A stretch of DNA of 64,000 nt, taken from DATKBT01 sp035546295 (lineage in GTDB: Bacteria > Acidobacteriota > Thermoanaerobaculia > Multivoradales > Multivoraceae). The notes below the pieces were generated by a model that was given only the letters and a program-made list of their open reading frames with translations, had not been told where the DNA came from and searched no databases. Numbering within the stretch: position 1 is the stretch's first letter; every line of letters starts with the position of its first letter. Of this stretch, positions 34,535 to 43,069 are shown piece after piece. The stretch covers positions 1-64,000 of the forward strand of contig DATKBT010000167.1 in assembly GCA_035546295.1 (NCBI GenBank), given 5' to 3'. Both the position numbers and the translations under genes were made by a program.

Positions 34535-36501
34535 CGGTGATCGTCTCGCGCCGCGCTCGCGGCCTCGACCCGTTGCCCGAGCTCGAGCGTGCGGGGATCA
34601 CCGGGAGCCAGCCGGCGGAGCACCATCAGCGCGATCTCGGCCTGCTGCTGATCGTCGCGGGCAAGCAGCTCCTCGATCGTCCGGATCGCCTCCTTCACGC
34701 CGTCCCGGCGGAGCGCCGCCTGCTCCTCGCGGTCGACGCGCTCGAGCTTCTCGGCGATGTGATGCTCGTCCGGTCGCAGCGCATCCATCGCATGCACCAG
34801 GTTGCGCGCCTCCTGCCACCGGCCCTCGCGCAGGGCCGTCTCGTAGCGCTTGTCGAGGCTGCGCCGCTCCTCGACGCGCTTCCTGGTATCGAGGGACTCG
34901 CGGATGCGGGCGCGGTAGAGGTCGAGGACCAGCTTGGGGACGTCGAGCATGGCGAGCAGCTCGAGCTCGTTCGATGCCGCCTCCATGCGCCCCTGGGCGA
35001 TGAGATCGTCGAGCCTGGCGCGCCGCACCCGGACCTGCTCGTCGAGCTGCCGCTGCTGCTGCTCGATCTCCCAGCGGCTGCGCAGCCGCCGCTCCAGCAC
35101 CGGAAGCGACGCGAGGCGCTCGAGCGCTCGCTCGACGCCCTGCTCATCGCCGGCTTCGATCGCCGCCATGCCCGCTGCGAGCTGGCGCTCCCCCTCGAGC
35201 TTCTCCTCTCCTGCGATCGACCGCTCCTCGATCCGCCGAGCGAGATCCTCCCGGTCGGCGTAGCTGGGGTCGATCTCGAGCAGGGTCTCGAACGCGAGTC
35301 GCGCCAGCTTGTCCTGACCGGTCACCAGGTACTGATCGACCATCTCGCGGGTCTGCATCGCCTGGAGCCGCCGCTTCTGGTCGATCCGGCTCTCGGTCGG
35401 ATGGTCCTCGGCGTGCTCCACGTCGTCCCCTCGGAGCTCCTCCTCTTCGACCGGCTGCCACCCTGCCGCGAAACCTGCGCCGGGCGTCTCGACGATCGGC
35501 TCCAAAGGCTCAGCCTCCGCAGCCTCCGCCGGAGTCGGTGCGCCCGGAGGAGCGCTCTCGGTCTCGCCGCCGGGGTCCATCCGCTTGGCGCGAACCGAGC
35601 GGCGCGGATCATAGATCGTCTGGATCGCTTCCCGGAACGACGTCGCCGCCCGGTAGCGGACCGACCGGTCGACGGCGAGGCCCGTCGCGAGCACCTCGTC
35701 GAGCCCCTCGGGGATCGGCTGGCGCGCCTGCTCGCTGAGCAGGAACGTGCCGTTCTCGAAGCGCTCGACAAGACCCGCGCTGCTGGCGAGTGGCTCGAAA
35801 GGGAAGCTCCCGCTGATCATCTGGAACAGGACCACGGCGAACGAGAACACGTCGCTCTGCTGGTCCGGTCGTACCCCGGGATCGAGTGAGACGTGCTCGG
35901 GGGAGCAGTAGTTCAGCTTGCCGCCGAATCGCCCCTCGCTCGACTCGGCGAGCGCGCGCTCGTCGAGGCTCTGGGCCAGCCCGAGGTCGATGATCTTGAG
36001 GTTCAGGCGGCCTCGTGGATCGCTGGTGATCATCAGATTGTCGGGGCTCAGGTCCCGGTGGACGATGCCGGCGTGGTGGATGGCCTCCAGGCCGGAGAGC
36101 GCCTGAATCGCCAGCTCGAGAGCGATGGTGACCGGGAACGGCCCCTTCTCCCGCAGCCAGCTCCCGACGTCCTGCCCCTCGATGTACTCCCAGACCATGT
36201 AGAAGGAGCCGTCTCCGAGCTGCGAGAAGTCGTGCAGGGTGGCCACCCGCGGGTGCTTGACCTGGCTCGCCAGCCGCGCTTCACGGATGAACCGCTCGGC
36301 CGCACGCTCGTCCTCGGCGGGCTCGGCGGGCTCGGCGGGCTCGGCGGGCTCGGCGAGCCTGGCCGGCAGGACCTTGATCACCCGCAGCTCGTCGAGGTGG
36401 CGGTGGCGGACCCGGTACACCTCGCCCATGCCTCCCCCGCGGAGGCGTCCGAGCACCTCGTACTTGCCGTCGATGATGCTGCCGATCTCGAGGCGGCTCA
36501 A
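34531..36501 (-). CDS. Hanks-type Ser/Thr protein kinase with helical C-terminal half
   Basis: 656 residues, TTG start with AGGAG ten bases upstream. The kinase domain (about 10-290) has the glycine loop LRGGGMGEVY, the ATP lysine in VIKVLP, catalytic HRDLSPDN (serine where most kinases have lysine), DLG in place of DFG, and SPEH. Between the ATP lysine and the alpha-C helix lies an AEP repeat from a DNA minisatellite. After an acidic/proline-rich linker (about 300-370) comes a long charged helical region with TPR-like features. No membrane helix or extracellular sensor is present, so it is cytosolic. It is coupled to the E1 gene, a candidate substrate. Confidence 0.9.
   Translation of the reverse strand: MSRLEIGSIIDGKYEVLGRLRGGGMGEVYRVRHRHLDELRVIKVLPARLAEPAEPAEPAEPAEDERAAERFIREARLASQVKHPRVATLHDFSQLGDGSFYMVWEYIEGQDVGSWLREKGPFPVTIALELAIQALSGLEAIHHAGIVHRDLSPDNLMITSDPRGRLNLKIIDLGLAQSLDERALAESSEGRFGGKLNYCSPEHVSLDPGVRPDQQSDVFSFAVVLFQMISGSFPFEPLASSAGLVERFENGTFLLSEQARQPIPEGLDEVLATGLAVDRSVRYRAATSFREAIQTIYDPRRSVRAKRMDPGGETESAPPGAPTPAEAAEAEPLEPIVETPGAGFAAGWQPVEEEELRGDDVEHAEDHPTESRIDQKRRLQAMQTREMVDQYLVTGQDKLARLAFETLLEIDPSYADREDLARRIEERSIAGEEKLEGERQLAAGMAAIEAGDEQGVERALERLASLPVLERRLRSRWEIEQQQRQLDEQVRVRRARLDDLIAQGRMEAASNELELLAMLDVPKLVLDLYRARIRESLDTRKRVEERRSLDKRYETALREGRWQEARNLVHAMDALRPDEHHIAEKLERVDREEQAALRRDGVKEAIRTIEELLARDDQQQAEIALMVLRRLAPGDPRTLELGQRVEAASAARDDHR
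36313..36357 (-). repeat. 9-bp minisatellite inside the kinase gene
   Basis: On the plus strand CTCGGCGGG occurs four times exactly, then CTCGGCGAG. It encodes AEP units in frame on the minus strand. Changes in unit number would lengthen or shorten the N-lobe insert by three residues without a frameshift. Confidence 0.9.
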
Positions 36502-36638
36502 GGATGTGGGCTCCTGGGAGTCAAGGCGCGCCGGGAGCGCATCAGACTATCAACGGAGCTCGTCGCGAGGCGTGCCCCCGCGGCAGTGGGGAGGCGCGTC
36601 GAAACGTCTGCCGAACGGCGCTCGACCGACGATTCTTC
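36502..36638. other. Leader of the kinase-E1 unit
   Basis: Together with copy D this forms a 334-base gap between ftsZ and the kinase gene. No gene is supported. On the minus strand TAGTCT at 36544-36549 could be a -10 box but lacks a -35. AGGAG lies ten bases before the TTG start of the kinase gene. Confidence 0.5.
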
Positions 36639-36838
36639 GGTTGTCCGAGTATTTCGAGATCCTTCTACGGCTGTCCGCGGCGACGCGCCGCAGGCGCTTG
36701 GCTCGACCCGCTTCGCAGGCTCAGCGCGTTTCACCGCTTCTCGCTTCGACTTCGCTCAGCTCGGAGTGGAGCCGCGAGAAATCGCTAGCCGGAGGATCTG
36801 CTATAGCGCGCGCAGCGCGCCCAAGCAGATCGAGGCTA
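36639..36838 (-). repeat. Stop-anchored structured repeat, copy D (long form)
   Basis: On the minus strand it begins with the TAG stop of ftsZ. Module 1 matches copy A almost base for base (TAGCCTCGATCTGCTTGGGC..., inner GCGCGC-TGC-GCGCGC, AGCAGATC, CTCCGGCTAG). It then has CGCGGCTCC, the same segment of about 69 bases as copy A (GAGCTGAGCGAAGTCGAAGC, CGCTGAGCCTGCGAAGCGGG) and module 2 with GCGCCTGCGGCGC, ending CTCGGACAACC. It lies between ftsZ and the kinase-E1 unit, all on one strand. Confidence 0.85.
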
Positions 36839-38176
36839 GTCCATCTGCTTGCGCAGGACGGTGGGGATGTCGTAGTCGTCAACGCTCGACCAGTTCGGGC
36901 CGAACCCGCCTGGATCCTCCTGGTGGCTGTGGGCGATCACCTTCTTGTAGAAGGGAACGTCGTCGACGTCGGCGGATTCGGTGCGCTCACGCTCCCGCGC
37001 CGGCTCCGGTTGCGCCGCCTCGCGTCCTTGAAGAGAGGGCTCGGTGTGGGGCGGCGGCTCGGCGGGCGGGCGGCGCTGGGGGACCGGCTCGGGATCCGAC
37101 GACGGCTCGGCGGGCGCAGCCTCGCGCGGGAGACGTTCGCGGACGAACGGACGCATCGGCGGCGCGGGCTCGCAGTCGGCCTCGTAGTTGAAGCCGGTGG
37201 CGATCACGGTCACCTTCATGTCGTCCTCCAGGTTGCGGTCGATCACCAGGCCCGAGATGATGTTGGCGTCCGGATCGACCGCCTCCGAAATGGTTCGCGC
37301 AGCCTCGGCGACCTCGTGGAGAGTCAGGTCGGCGCCACCCGTGATGTTGATCAGGACGCCGCGCGCCCCCTGGATCGAGGTGTCCTCCAGCAGCGGCGAG
37401 GAGACTGCCCGCTGAGCGGCCTCGAGGGCGCGGTTCTCGCCCTTCGCGACGCCCGTGCCCATCAGGGCCATGCCCATCCCGGACATGATCGTCCGCACGT
37501 CCGCGAAGTCGCAGTTGACCTCGCCGGGAACCGTGATCAGGTCGCTGATGCCCTGCACCGCCTGGCGCAGGACGTCGTCCGCCATCAGGAACGCGTCGGA
37601 GAGCGGCGTGCCGCGGTCGACGAAGCTGAGCAGCCGTTCGTTGGGGATGGCGATCACGGTATCGACCGCTCCGCGCAGCTCTTCGATCCCGCGCTCGGCG
37701 AGCTGCATGCGTCGCCGCCCCTCGAACGAGAACGGCTTGGTGACCACGGCGACCGTCAGCGCGCCGATCTCGGCGGCCAGTGACGCGATGATGGGCGCGG
37801 CGCCCGTCCCGGTTCCGCCGCCGAGGCCGGCGGTGAGGAACACCATGTCGGCGCCGTCGAGCAGGCGCAGGATTTCCTCGGTGTCCTCGAGCGCAGCCTT
37901 GCGGCCGACCTCCGGATCGGCGCCGGCGCCCAGGCCTCGGGTGAGCTGGATGCCGAGCTGGAGGCGGTTGGGCGCGCGGCACTTGGTGAGCGCCTGCAGG
38001 TCGGTGTTGGCGGCGATGAACTCGATACCGCGCAGGTTCGAGTCGATCATGCGGTTGACCGCATTGCCGCCGCCGCCGCCGACGCCGACGACCTTGATCC
38101 GAGCGGGCAGCATGGGATCCTCGTCGAGCGTGATCGGGAGCTCGTCCTTTGTCTGATGGTCGTCGAAGAGAATCAT
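36836..38176 (-). CDS. ftsZ: Cell division protein FtsZ
   Basis: 446 residues. The tubulin-like GTPase that forms the Z ring. The GTP-binding signature GGGTGTG is at residues 119-125, and the T7 loop that completes the catalytic site is present (NCDFADVRTIM). A proline/glutamate-rich linker (about 340-400) leads to a C-terminal peptide DIPTVLRKQMD, the docking tail for FtsA and other partners. The ATG at 38176 has GAGG seven bases upstream; the longer open frame to 38305 is not similar to the family. Last gene of the dcw operon. Confidence 0.97.
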   Translation of the reverse strand: MILFDDHQTKDELPITLDEDPMLPARIKVVGVGGGGGNAVNRMIDSNLRGIEFIAANTDLQALTKCRAPNRLQLGIQLTRGLGAGADPEVGRKAALEDTEEILRLLDGADMVFLTAGLGGGTGTGAAPIIASLAAEIGALTVAVVTKPFSFEGRRRMQLAERGIEELRGAVDTVIAIPNERLLSFVDRGTPLSDAFLMADDVLRQAVQGISDLITVPGEVNCDFADVRTIMSGMGMALMGTGVAKGENRALEAAQRAVSSPLLEDTSIQGARGVLINITGGADLTLHEVAEAARTISEAVDPDANIISGLVIDRNLEDDMKVTVIATGFNYEADCEPAPPMRPFVRERLPREAAPAEPSSDPEPVPQRRPPAEPPPHTEPSLQGREAAQPEPARERERTESADVDDVPFYKKVIAHSHQEDPGGFGPNWSSVDDYDIPTVLRKQMD

Positions 38177-38345
38177 CTGGGCACCTCTTTCTGTCTCAGC
38201 GTCGGGGCCGCCACGACGGTTGGTCTCGAGTGGATCGGGTGGGGCAGGATGCGGGGCGCGCGCTGCTCGCGCGCGCCCGACGGACGCGCGCCGGCGCCCG
38301 GGCAATGCGCTCTCGGTCGAGGTCTCCAGGTCTCATCGTCGCGCC

Positions 38346-39584
38346 TCACAGCAGGTCGGAGAACATCCCGCGGAGGTTGCCGACCACGTCGCGGACGCTC
38401 CAGCTCTTGCGACGCCTGCGGCCGATCGCCTGCTCCGCCTTGAGCGCGTAGCCGAGCAGGCCGGCCGCCGTGGTCCAGGCCGGGGAGTTGATGACCTCGA
38501 TGAGCCCGCCGAACCCGGCGGGCAATCCATAGCGCACGCGCGTGTTGAAGATCTGCTCGGACATCTCGAGCAGGCCGGCGAGCTGGGCGCCGCCGCCGGT
38601 GAGCACCACGCCGCCGCGCGGCGGTCCGTCGCAGCCCACCCGGTGGAGATCGTCGCGGATCATCTCGAACAACTCCTCGGCGCGCGGCTGCAGGATCTCG
38701 GTGAGCTCGCGTCGGCGCACCACGTGCGGGCTGCCGCCGCCGACCGGCGGCACCGAGATCCCCTCCTCGTCTCCCACCAGATGCGCCAGGCAGCAGCCGC
38801 TCTTGAGCTTGATTTTCTCGGCCTCTTCGAACGGCGTGCGCAGCATCTGGGCGAGGTCGCTGGTGAAGTGGCCGGCGCCGATGGGCACCACGCCCGAGTG
38901 GTGGACCTCGCCTTCCTGGAAGAGACCGTAGCCAGTGGTGCCGCTGCCGATGTCGACCAGCAGCACGCCCAGGTCGCGCTCGTCGGGGAAGAGCACCGCT
39001 TCGGCGGCGGCGAGGGGCTCGAAGACCATCTCGGTGACCCGGATCCCGGCGCGGTTGATGCAGGTCACGAGCGTCTGGCCGCGCGTCGCGTGCGCGGTCA
39101 CCAGGTGGACCGCGGCCTCGAGCCGCGACCCGACCATCCCCAACGGCTCGGCGACCCCCCCTTGGTCATCGACCAGGAACTCCTGGGGGATGGCGTGGAG
39201 GATCTCACGGTCCGACGGCAGCGCCGCCGACTGCGCGGCGTCGAGCACCCGCCGGATGTCCTGCTCGGTGATCTCCCGGTCCTTGCGGGCGACCGAGACC
39301 ATGCCCCGGCTGTTGACGCTGCGCACGTCGACTCCGGCGACCCCGACGTAGGCCCGCTCGATCTCGACGCCGGCCATGATCTCGGCCTCCTCGGCGGCCT
39401 GCTTGATGGCGTCGACGGTCTGGTCGACGTTGACGATGTTTCCTCGGCGCGTGCCTCGATTGGGAGCCAGGCCCTTGCCGACCACCTCGAGCGGACCGTT
39501 CTCCTCGGCGCGCTGGCCGATCAGCACGCCGACCTTCGAAGAGCCGATGTCGATGCCAACGAAATACCTGTCCGGTCTGGCCAT
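38346..39584 (-). CDS. ftsA: Cell division protein FtsA
   Basis: 412 residues, actin-like ATPase that tethers FtsZ to the membrane. ATPase motifs: FVGIDIGSSKV at the N-terminus, VDIGSGTTGYG and VVLTGGGAQLAG. The C-terminus is basic (GRRRRKSW) and ends in an amphipathic helix (VGNLRGMFSDLL), the membrane-targeting sequence. ATG at 39584 follows the ftsQ stop by four bases with GATGAGG upstream; a GTG at 39599 is the alternative. The 169 bases to ftsZ hold GC palindromes but no gene. Confidence 0.96.
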   Translation of the reverse strand: MARPDRYFVGIDIGSSKVGVLIGQRAEENGPLEVVGKGLAPNRGTRRGNIVNVDQTVDAIKQAAEEAEIMAGVEIERAYVGVAGVDVRSVNSRGMVSVARKDREITEQDIRRVLDAAQSAALPSDREILHAIPQEFLVDDQGGVAEPLGMVGSRLEAAVHLVTAHATRGQTLVTCINRAGIRVTEMVFEPLAAAEAVLFPDERDLGVLLVDIGSGTTGYGLFQEGEVHHSGVVPIGAGHFTSDLAQMLRTPFEEAEKIKLKSGCCLAHLVGDEEGISVPPVGGGSPHVVRRRELTEILQPRAEELFEMIRDDLHRVGCDGPPRGGVVLTGGGAQLAGLLEMSEQIFNTRVRYGLPAGFGGLIEVINSPAWTTAAGLLGYALKAEQAIGRRRRKSWSVRDVVGNLRGMFSDLL

Positions 39585-39588
39585 GGCC

Positions 39589-40446
39589 TCATCCCTCACT
39601 GATCCGACCCGCGGCGTCTTCCACGGCCGTCGGTCTCAATACGATCCGTCCGGAGAACCTCAAGTCGACCGCCTCGACCGCCTCCCACGCACCGATCTCT
39701 CCTGCCAGCTGGTCACGGAGCTCGTCGAACAGCTCCATGCGCGAACGCGCGCTCTCCGGATGCACCAGCAGCACGTAGGGCAGCCCCTCGAACTCGAGCC
39801 GATAGTCCTCGTCGCCGAGGATCGAGATCCCGATCAGCCGTCCCGACCCGTGGGGCGGCGTCTCGCGCTCGAGCAGCGCGGCGAGCTCGAGCGCTCGGAG
39901 GCGGCTCCTCGCCGAGCGCTGCTCCTCCGCCTGGTCGTTCGCGCCCGCCGACCCTGCTCTCGGCGCATCCACGATCAACCACCCCTCGCTCTCCTCGGTG
40001 CGGGTGATGACCCCGCCCTCGGCGTCGAGGTAATAGAACGCTTCGCCGCTGCGCAGCAGCGCCAGGGGACGGTGCTCGACCACCCGCACCCAGAGGTGAT
40101 CGGGGAGGCGCTTCTTGAGCTCGACCGAGCGGATCCACTCGTGGCCGACGAGCCGCGCGCGCACCTCGACCAGGTCGAGCCGCAGCAGGTTGCGCTCGGT
40201 GAAGACCGCCAAGCGCTGGTGGACCCAGCGCTCCGAGACCCGCTCGCTGGTCTCCACGGACAATCCCCTGAGCGCGAACACCGGCGACCCCAGCGACCAG
40301 GCGGCGCCCCCGCCCAGCGCGGCGACGACGAAGCCCCAGCGCGCGAGACGCCGCAGCAGGGCGAGCAGCGGACGCACGCGGCGCCGCTTGGCGGTCAGCG
40401 GCAGGCGCAGGAAGGAGAGCGCCCGCTCCTGGTTCATCAGGGTCAC
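39589..40446 (-). CDS. ftsQ: Cell division protein FtsQ (POTRA domain)
   Basis: 285 residues. Short basic cytoplasmic tail, one membrane helix (about 32-52), then a POTRA domain (FALRGLSVETSERVSERWVHQRLAV) and the FtsQ beta domain (LKKRLPDHLWVRVVEHRPLAL, YYLDAEGGVI). It links FtsB/FtsL to the divisome. GTG at 40446 overlaps the murC stop (GTGA); ATG at 40437 is the alternative. Confidence 0.92.
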   Translation of the reverse strand: MTLMNQERALSFLRLPLTAKRRRVRPLLALLRRLARWGFVVAALGGGAAWSLGSPVFALRGLSVETSERVSERWVHQRLAVFTERNLLRLDLVEVRARLVGHEWIRSVELKKRLPDHLWVRVVEHRPLALLRSGEAFYYLDAEGGVITRTEESEGWLIVDAPRAGSAGANDQAEEQRSARSRLRALELAALLERETPPHGSGRLIGISILGDEDYRLEFEGLPYVLLVHPESARSRMELFDELRDQLAGEIGAWEAVEAVDLRFSGRIVLRPTAVEDAAGRISEG

Positions 40447-41873
40447 GATCCCTCCTCGACGCCGACCAGCGTGGGTCCGGCCCGGAGCGGCTCCGCGAGG
40501 CGCTCGGCCAGCCTCACCACGTCGCCGGCGCCGAGACTCAGCACCACGTCCTCGGGCCCGGCGTCGTGCAGCAGCCCCGGCACCTCGTCCCAGTCGCGGC
40601 ACCATTGAACGTCGCGGTGCCCGCTGCGACGCGCCGCGCTCACCACCAACTCCGAGGTCACCCCCTCGATCGGCTGCTCGCGCGACGGGTAGATGTCGAG
40701 CACCAGGGCGCGGTCGGCCAGCAGCAGCGCCCGCCCGAACTCGTCGGCGAGATCGCGGGTGCGCGAGTAGAGGTGCGGCTGGAAGACGGCGAGCACCCGT
40801 CCGCTGAACACCTGGCGCGCGGCCTCCAGCGTGGCCTCGACCTCGGTCGGGTGATGAGCGTAGTCGTCGACCACGGCGGCGCCGGATTCGGCGCCGAACA
40901 GCACCCCCTTGCGCTCGAACCGCCGGTGGATGCCTTCGAAGCTCGCGAGCGCCCCCGTGATCTCGGGCAGGCCGAGCCCTAGCACCCGGCAGACCGCGAT
41001 GGCGGCGAGCGCATTGCGCACGTTGTGCTCGCCCGGGATCGGCAGCTCGACCTCGCCGAGCGCCCCTTCACTCAGGTGGCGGACCGTGAAGCGCGTGCCG
41101 CTCGCCGAGGTCTCGAGCGCGTGCGCCGAGAGCTCGGCCTGGGGCGAGAGCCCATAGGACGTCACCCGTCGATCCGAGAGCCGCGGAAGCAGCTCCAGGA
41201 TCCGCGGGTCGTCGAGGCAGAGCACGACTCGGCCGAAGAAGGGGACCCGCGAGGCGAAGCCGAGGAAGGCGCTCTTGATGTCCTCGATGTCCCGGTAGGT
41301 GTCGAGGTGGTCGCGGTCGATGTTGGTGATCACCGCCACGATCGGCATCAGCGAGAGGAAGCTGCGGTCGTACTCGTCCGCCTCGACCACCATCAGCTCG
41401 CTCTTGCCGTGGCGGGCGCCGGTGCCGGTGACCCGCAGCCGGCCGCCCACGATCACGGTCGGATCGCGCCCCGTCTCGGTGAGCACGTGTCCAATCAGCG
41501 AGGTCGTCGTGGTCTTGCCGTGGGTGCCCGCGACCGCGACGCCGTACTTGAGGCGCATTAGCTCGGCAAGCATCTCGGCGCGGCGCACCACCGGCAGACT
41601 GCGCTCGCGGGCCGCCGCGACCTCGACGTTGGTCGGGGGCACCGCCGACGAGTAGACCACGACATCGGCGGTGCCCAGGTGACGAGCGTCGTGCCCCTCG
41701 AAGATCTCGACGCCGAGCCGCTCGAGGCGGTCGGTGGCTGCGCTTCGCTTGAGGTCCGAGCCGGTGACCTCGAGGTCGTAGTCCCGCAGCAGCTCGGCGA
41801 TGCCGCACATCCCGGCGCCCCCAATGCCAACGAAGTGCACGCGCCGCAGCCCCGCGAAGCTCGCGAACGTCAT
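40443..41873 (-). CDS. murC: UDP-N-acetylmuramate-L-alanine ligase
   Basis: 476 residues. ATP-dependent Mur ligase that adds L-alanine to UDP-MurNAc. It starts with the Rossmann motif HFVGIGGAGMCGIAELL, has the P-loop AGTHGKTTTT, VVEADEYDRSFL, ITNIDRDHLDTY, GIHRRFERKG and DDYAHHPTEV, all characteristic of MurC. ATG overlaps the murG stop (ATGA). No murB or ddl lies between it and ftsQ. Confidence 0.97.
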   Translation of the reverse strand: MTFASFAGLRRVHFVGIGGAGMCGIAELLRDYDLEVTGSDLKRSAATDRLERLGVEIFEGHDARHLGTADVVVYSSAVPPTNVEVAAARERSLPVVRRAEMLAELMRLKYGVAVAGTHGKTTTTSLIGHVLTETGRDPTVIVGGRLRVTGTGARHGKSELMVVEADEYDRSFLSLMPIVAVITNIDRDHLDTYRDIEDIKSAFLGFASRVPFFGRVVLCLDDPRILELLPRLSDRRVTSYGLSPQAELSAHALETSASGTRFTVRHLSEGALGEVELPIPGEHNVRNALAAIAVCRVLGLGLPEITGALASFEGIHRRFERKGVLFGAESGAAVVDDYAHHPTEVEATLEAARQVFSGRVLAVFQPHLYSRTRDLADEFGRALLLADRALVLDIYPSREQPIEGVTSELVVSAARRSGHRDVQWCRDWDEVPGLLHDAGPEDVVLSLGAGDVVRLAERLAEPLRAGPTLVGVEEGS

Positions 41874-43069
41874 GCCGCGACCCTCCCGGCCAGCCGCTCG
41901 ATGTGATCGGCGATCTCGGCGGCCGCCCGCGGCGCGCCCAGCGTGCGCGCGCTTCGTCCCATCTCGACGAGCCGATCCGGCGACTCGAGGAGCGCCCAGA
42001 GCTCGTCGGCCAACCGTTCGCCGAACTCGGACCCCGCGTCCTCGACGACCACCGCGGCGCCCGCCTCTGCCAGCGCCCGCGCGTTGGCGAGCTGGTGCCC
42101 GCCGGCGAGCCGCAGCGGCACCAGCAGCGCCCCACGACCTGCGGCACAGAGCTCGGCGAGGGTGATGGCGCCCGACCGGGAGATCACCAGGTGACAGCTC
42201 GCCACCGCGGCGGTGACGTCGTCGACGAACGGCGTCAGCTCGATCGAGACGCCGGCGCGCTCGAAACAGCTCTCGCCCTGTTCGGAGAAGAGCTCCCGGT
42301 AGGCGTCGGCGGTCGCCGCCAGATTCGCGGCGCCGGTCTGGTGGAGCACCTCGACTCGGAGGACGCCGCGGCGCAGCGCAGCGAGCGCGCGCGGGAGGAC
42401 CGCATTGAGCCGGGCGGCGCCCTGGCTGCCGCCCAGCACCAGCAGGCGCACAGGACCGCCGGTCGATCGTTCCAGGTCCGTCACCCGCAGATCCGCGACC
42501 CCGGCGAACTCGCGTCGGACGGGAACGCCGGTGACCGCCGAGCGGCAGCGTAGGCCCGTAGCGGCCGCCGCGTGGCCGAGCGCCGCGAAGTCGGCGAAGC
42601 GGGAGAGCAGCCGGTTGGCGGCGCCGGGCTCGGCGTTGGGCTCGAGCAGGACCACGGCCCGCCGGGCGAGCCAGCCGCCGAGCACTGCCGGCACCGAGAC
42701 GAAGCCCCCGGTCGCGACGATCACGCACGCCCCCAGCCGGCGCACCAGGGAGCGCGCTGCGAGCCCCTCGCGCAGTGCGGTGAGCAGCGCCCGGATCCGC
42801 TCGAGGATCCCCCGGCCGACCAGGGGCCGCGCAGCGATCCGGTGGAACTCGATGCCGCGGCTGCCGGCCAGGCGCTCCTCCATGCTGTCGGCCAGACCGG
42901 CGTACGCGAGGCGCCAGCCGCGCTCGCGCAGCGCGTCGCCGACCGCCAGGGCGGGGAACACGTGTCCGGCGCTCTTGCCGCCGGTGAGCAGCGCCAGCGG
43001 CGAGCCGGTCGCGGGCGCCGCGGCGGCGCCGGCGAGCAGGAGCGTCCAGGGAGAAAGCCGCTCACGCAT
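41870..43069 (-). CDS. murG: UDP-GlcNAc-undecaprenol-pyrophosphoryl-MurNAc-pentapeptide transferase
   Basis: 399 residues, longer than the usual about 360 because of an N-terminal extension of about 24 residues before the first strand. It makes lipid II from lipid I on the inner face of the membrane. Motifs: ATGGFVSVPAVL, LEPNAEPGAANRLL, LVLGGSQGA and ISRSGAITLAEL. The first glycine loop, normally GGTGGH, reads TGGKSAGHVFPAL. The gene overlaps ftsW by eight bases. Confidence 0.94.
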   Translation of the reverse strand: MRERLSPWTLLLAGAAAAPATGSPLALLTGGKSAGHVFPALAVGDALRERGWRLAYAGLADSMEERLAGSRGIEFHRIAARPLVGRGILERIRALLTALREGLAARSLVRRLGACVIVATGGFVSVPAVLGGWLARRAVVLLEPNAEPGAANRLLSRFADFAALGHAAAATGLRCRSAVTGVPVRREFAGVADLRVTDLERSTGGPVRLLVLGGSQGAARLNAVLPRALAALRRGVLRVEVLHQTGAANLAATADAYRELFSEQGESCFERAGVSIELTPFVDDVTAAVASCHLVISRSGAITLAELCAAGRGALLVPLRLAGGHQLANARALAEAGAAVVVEDAGSEFGERLADELWALLESPDRLVEMGRSARTLGAPRAAAEIADHIERLAGRVAA

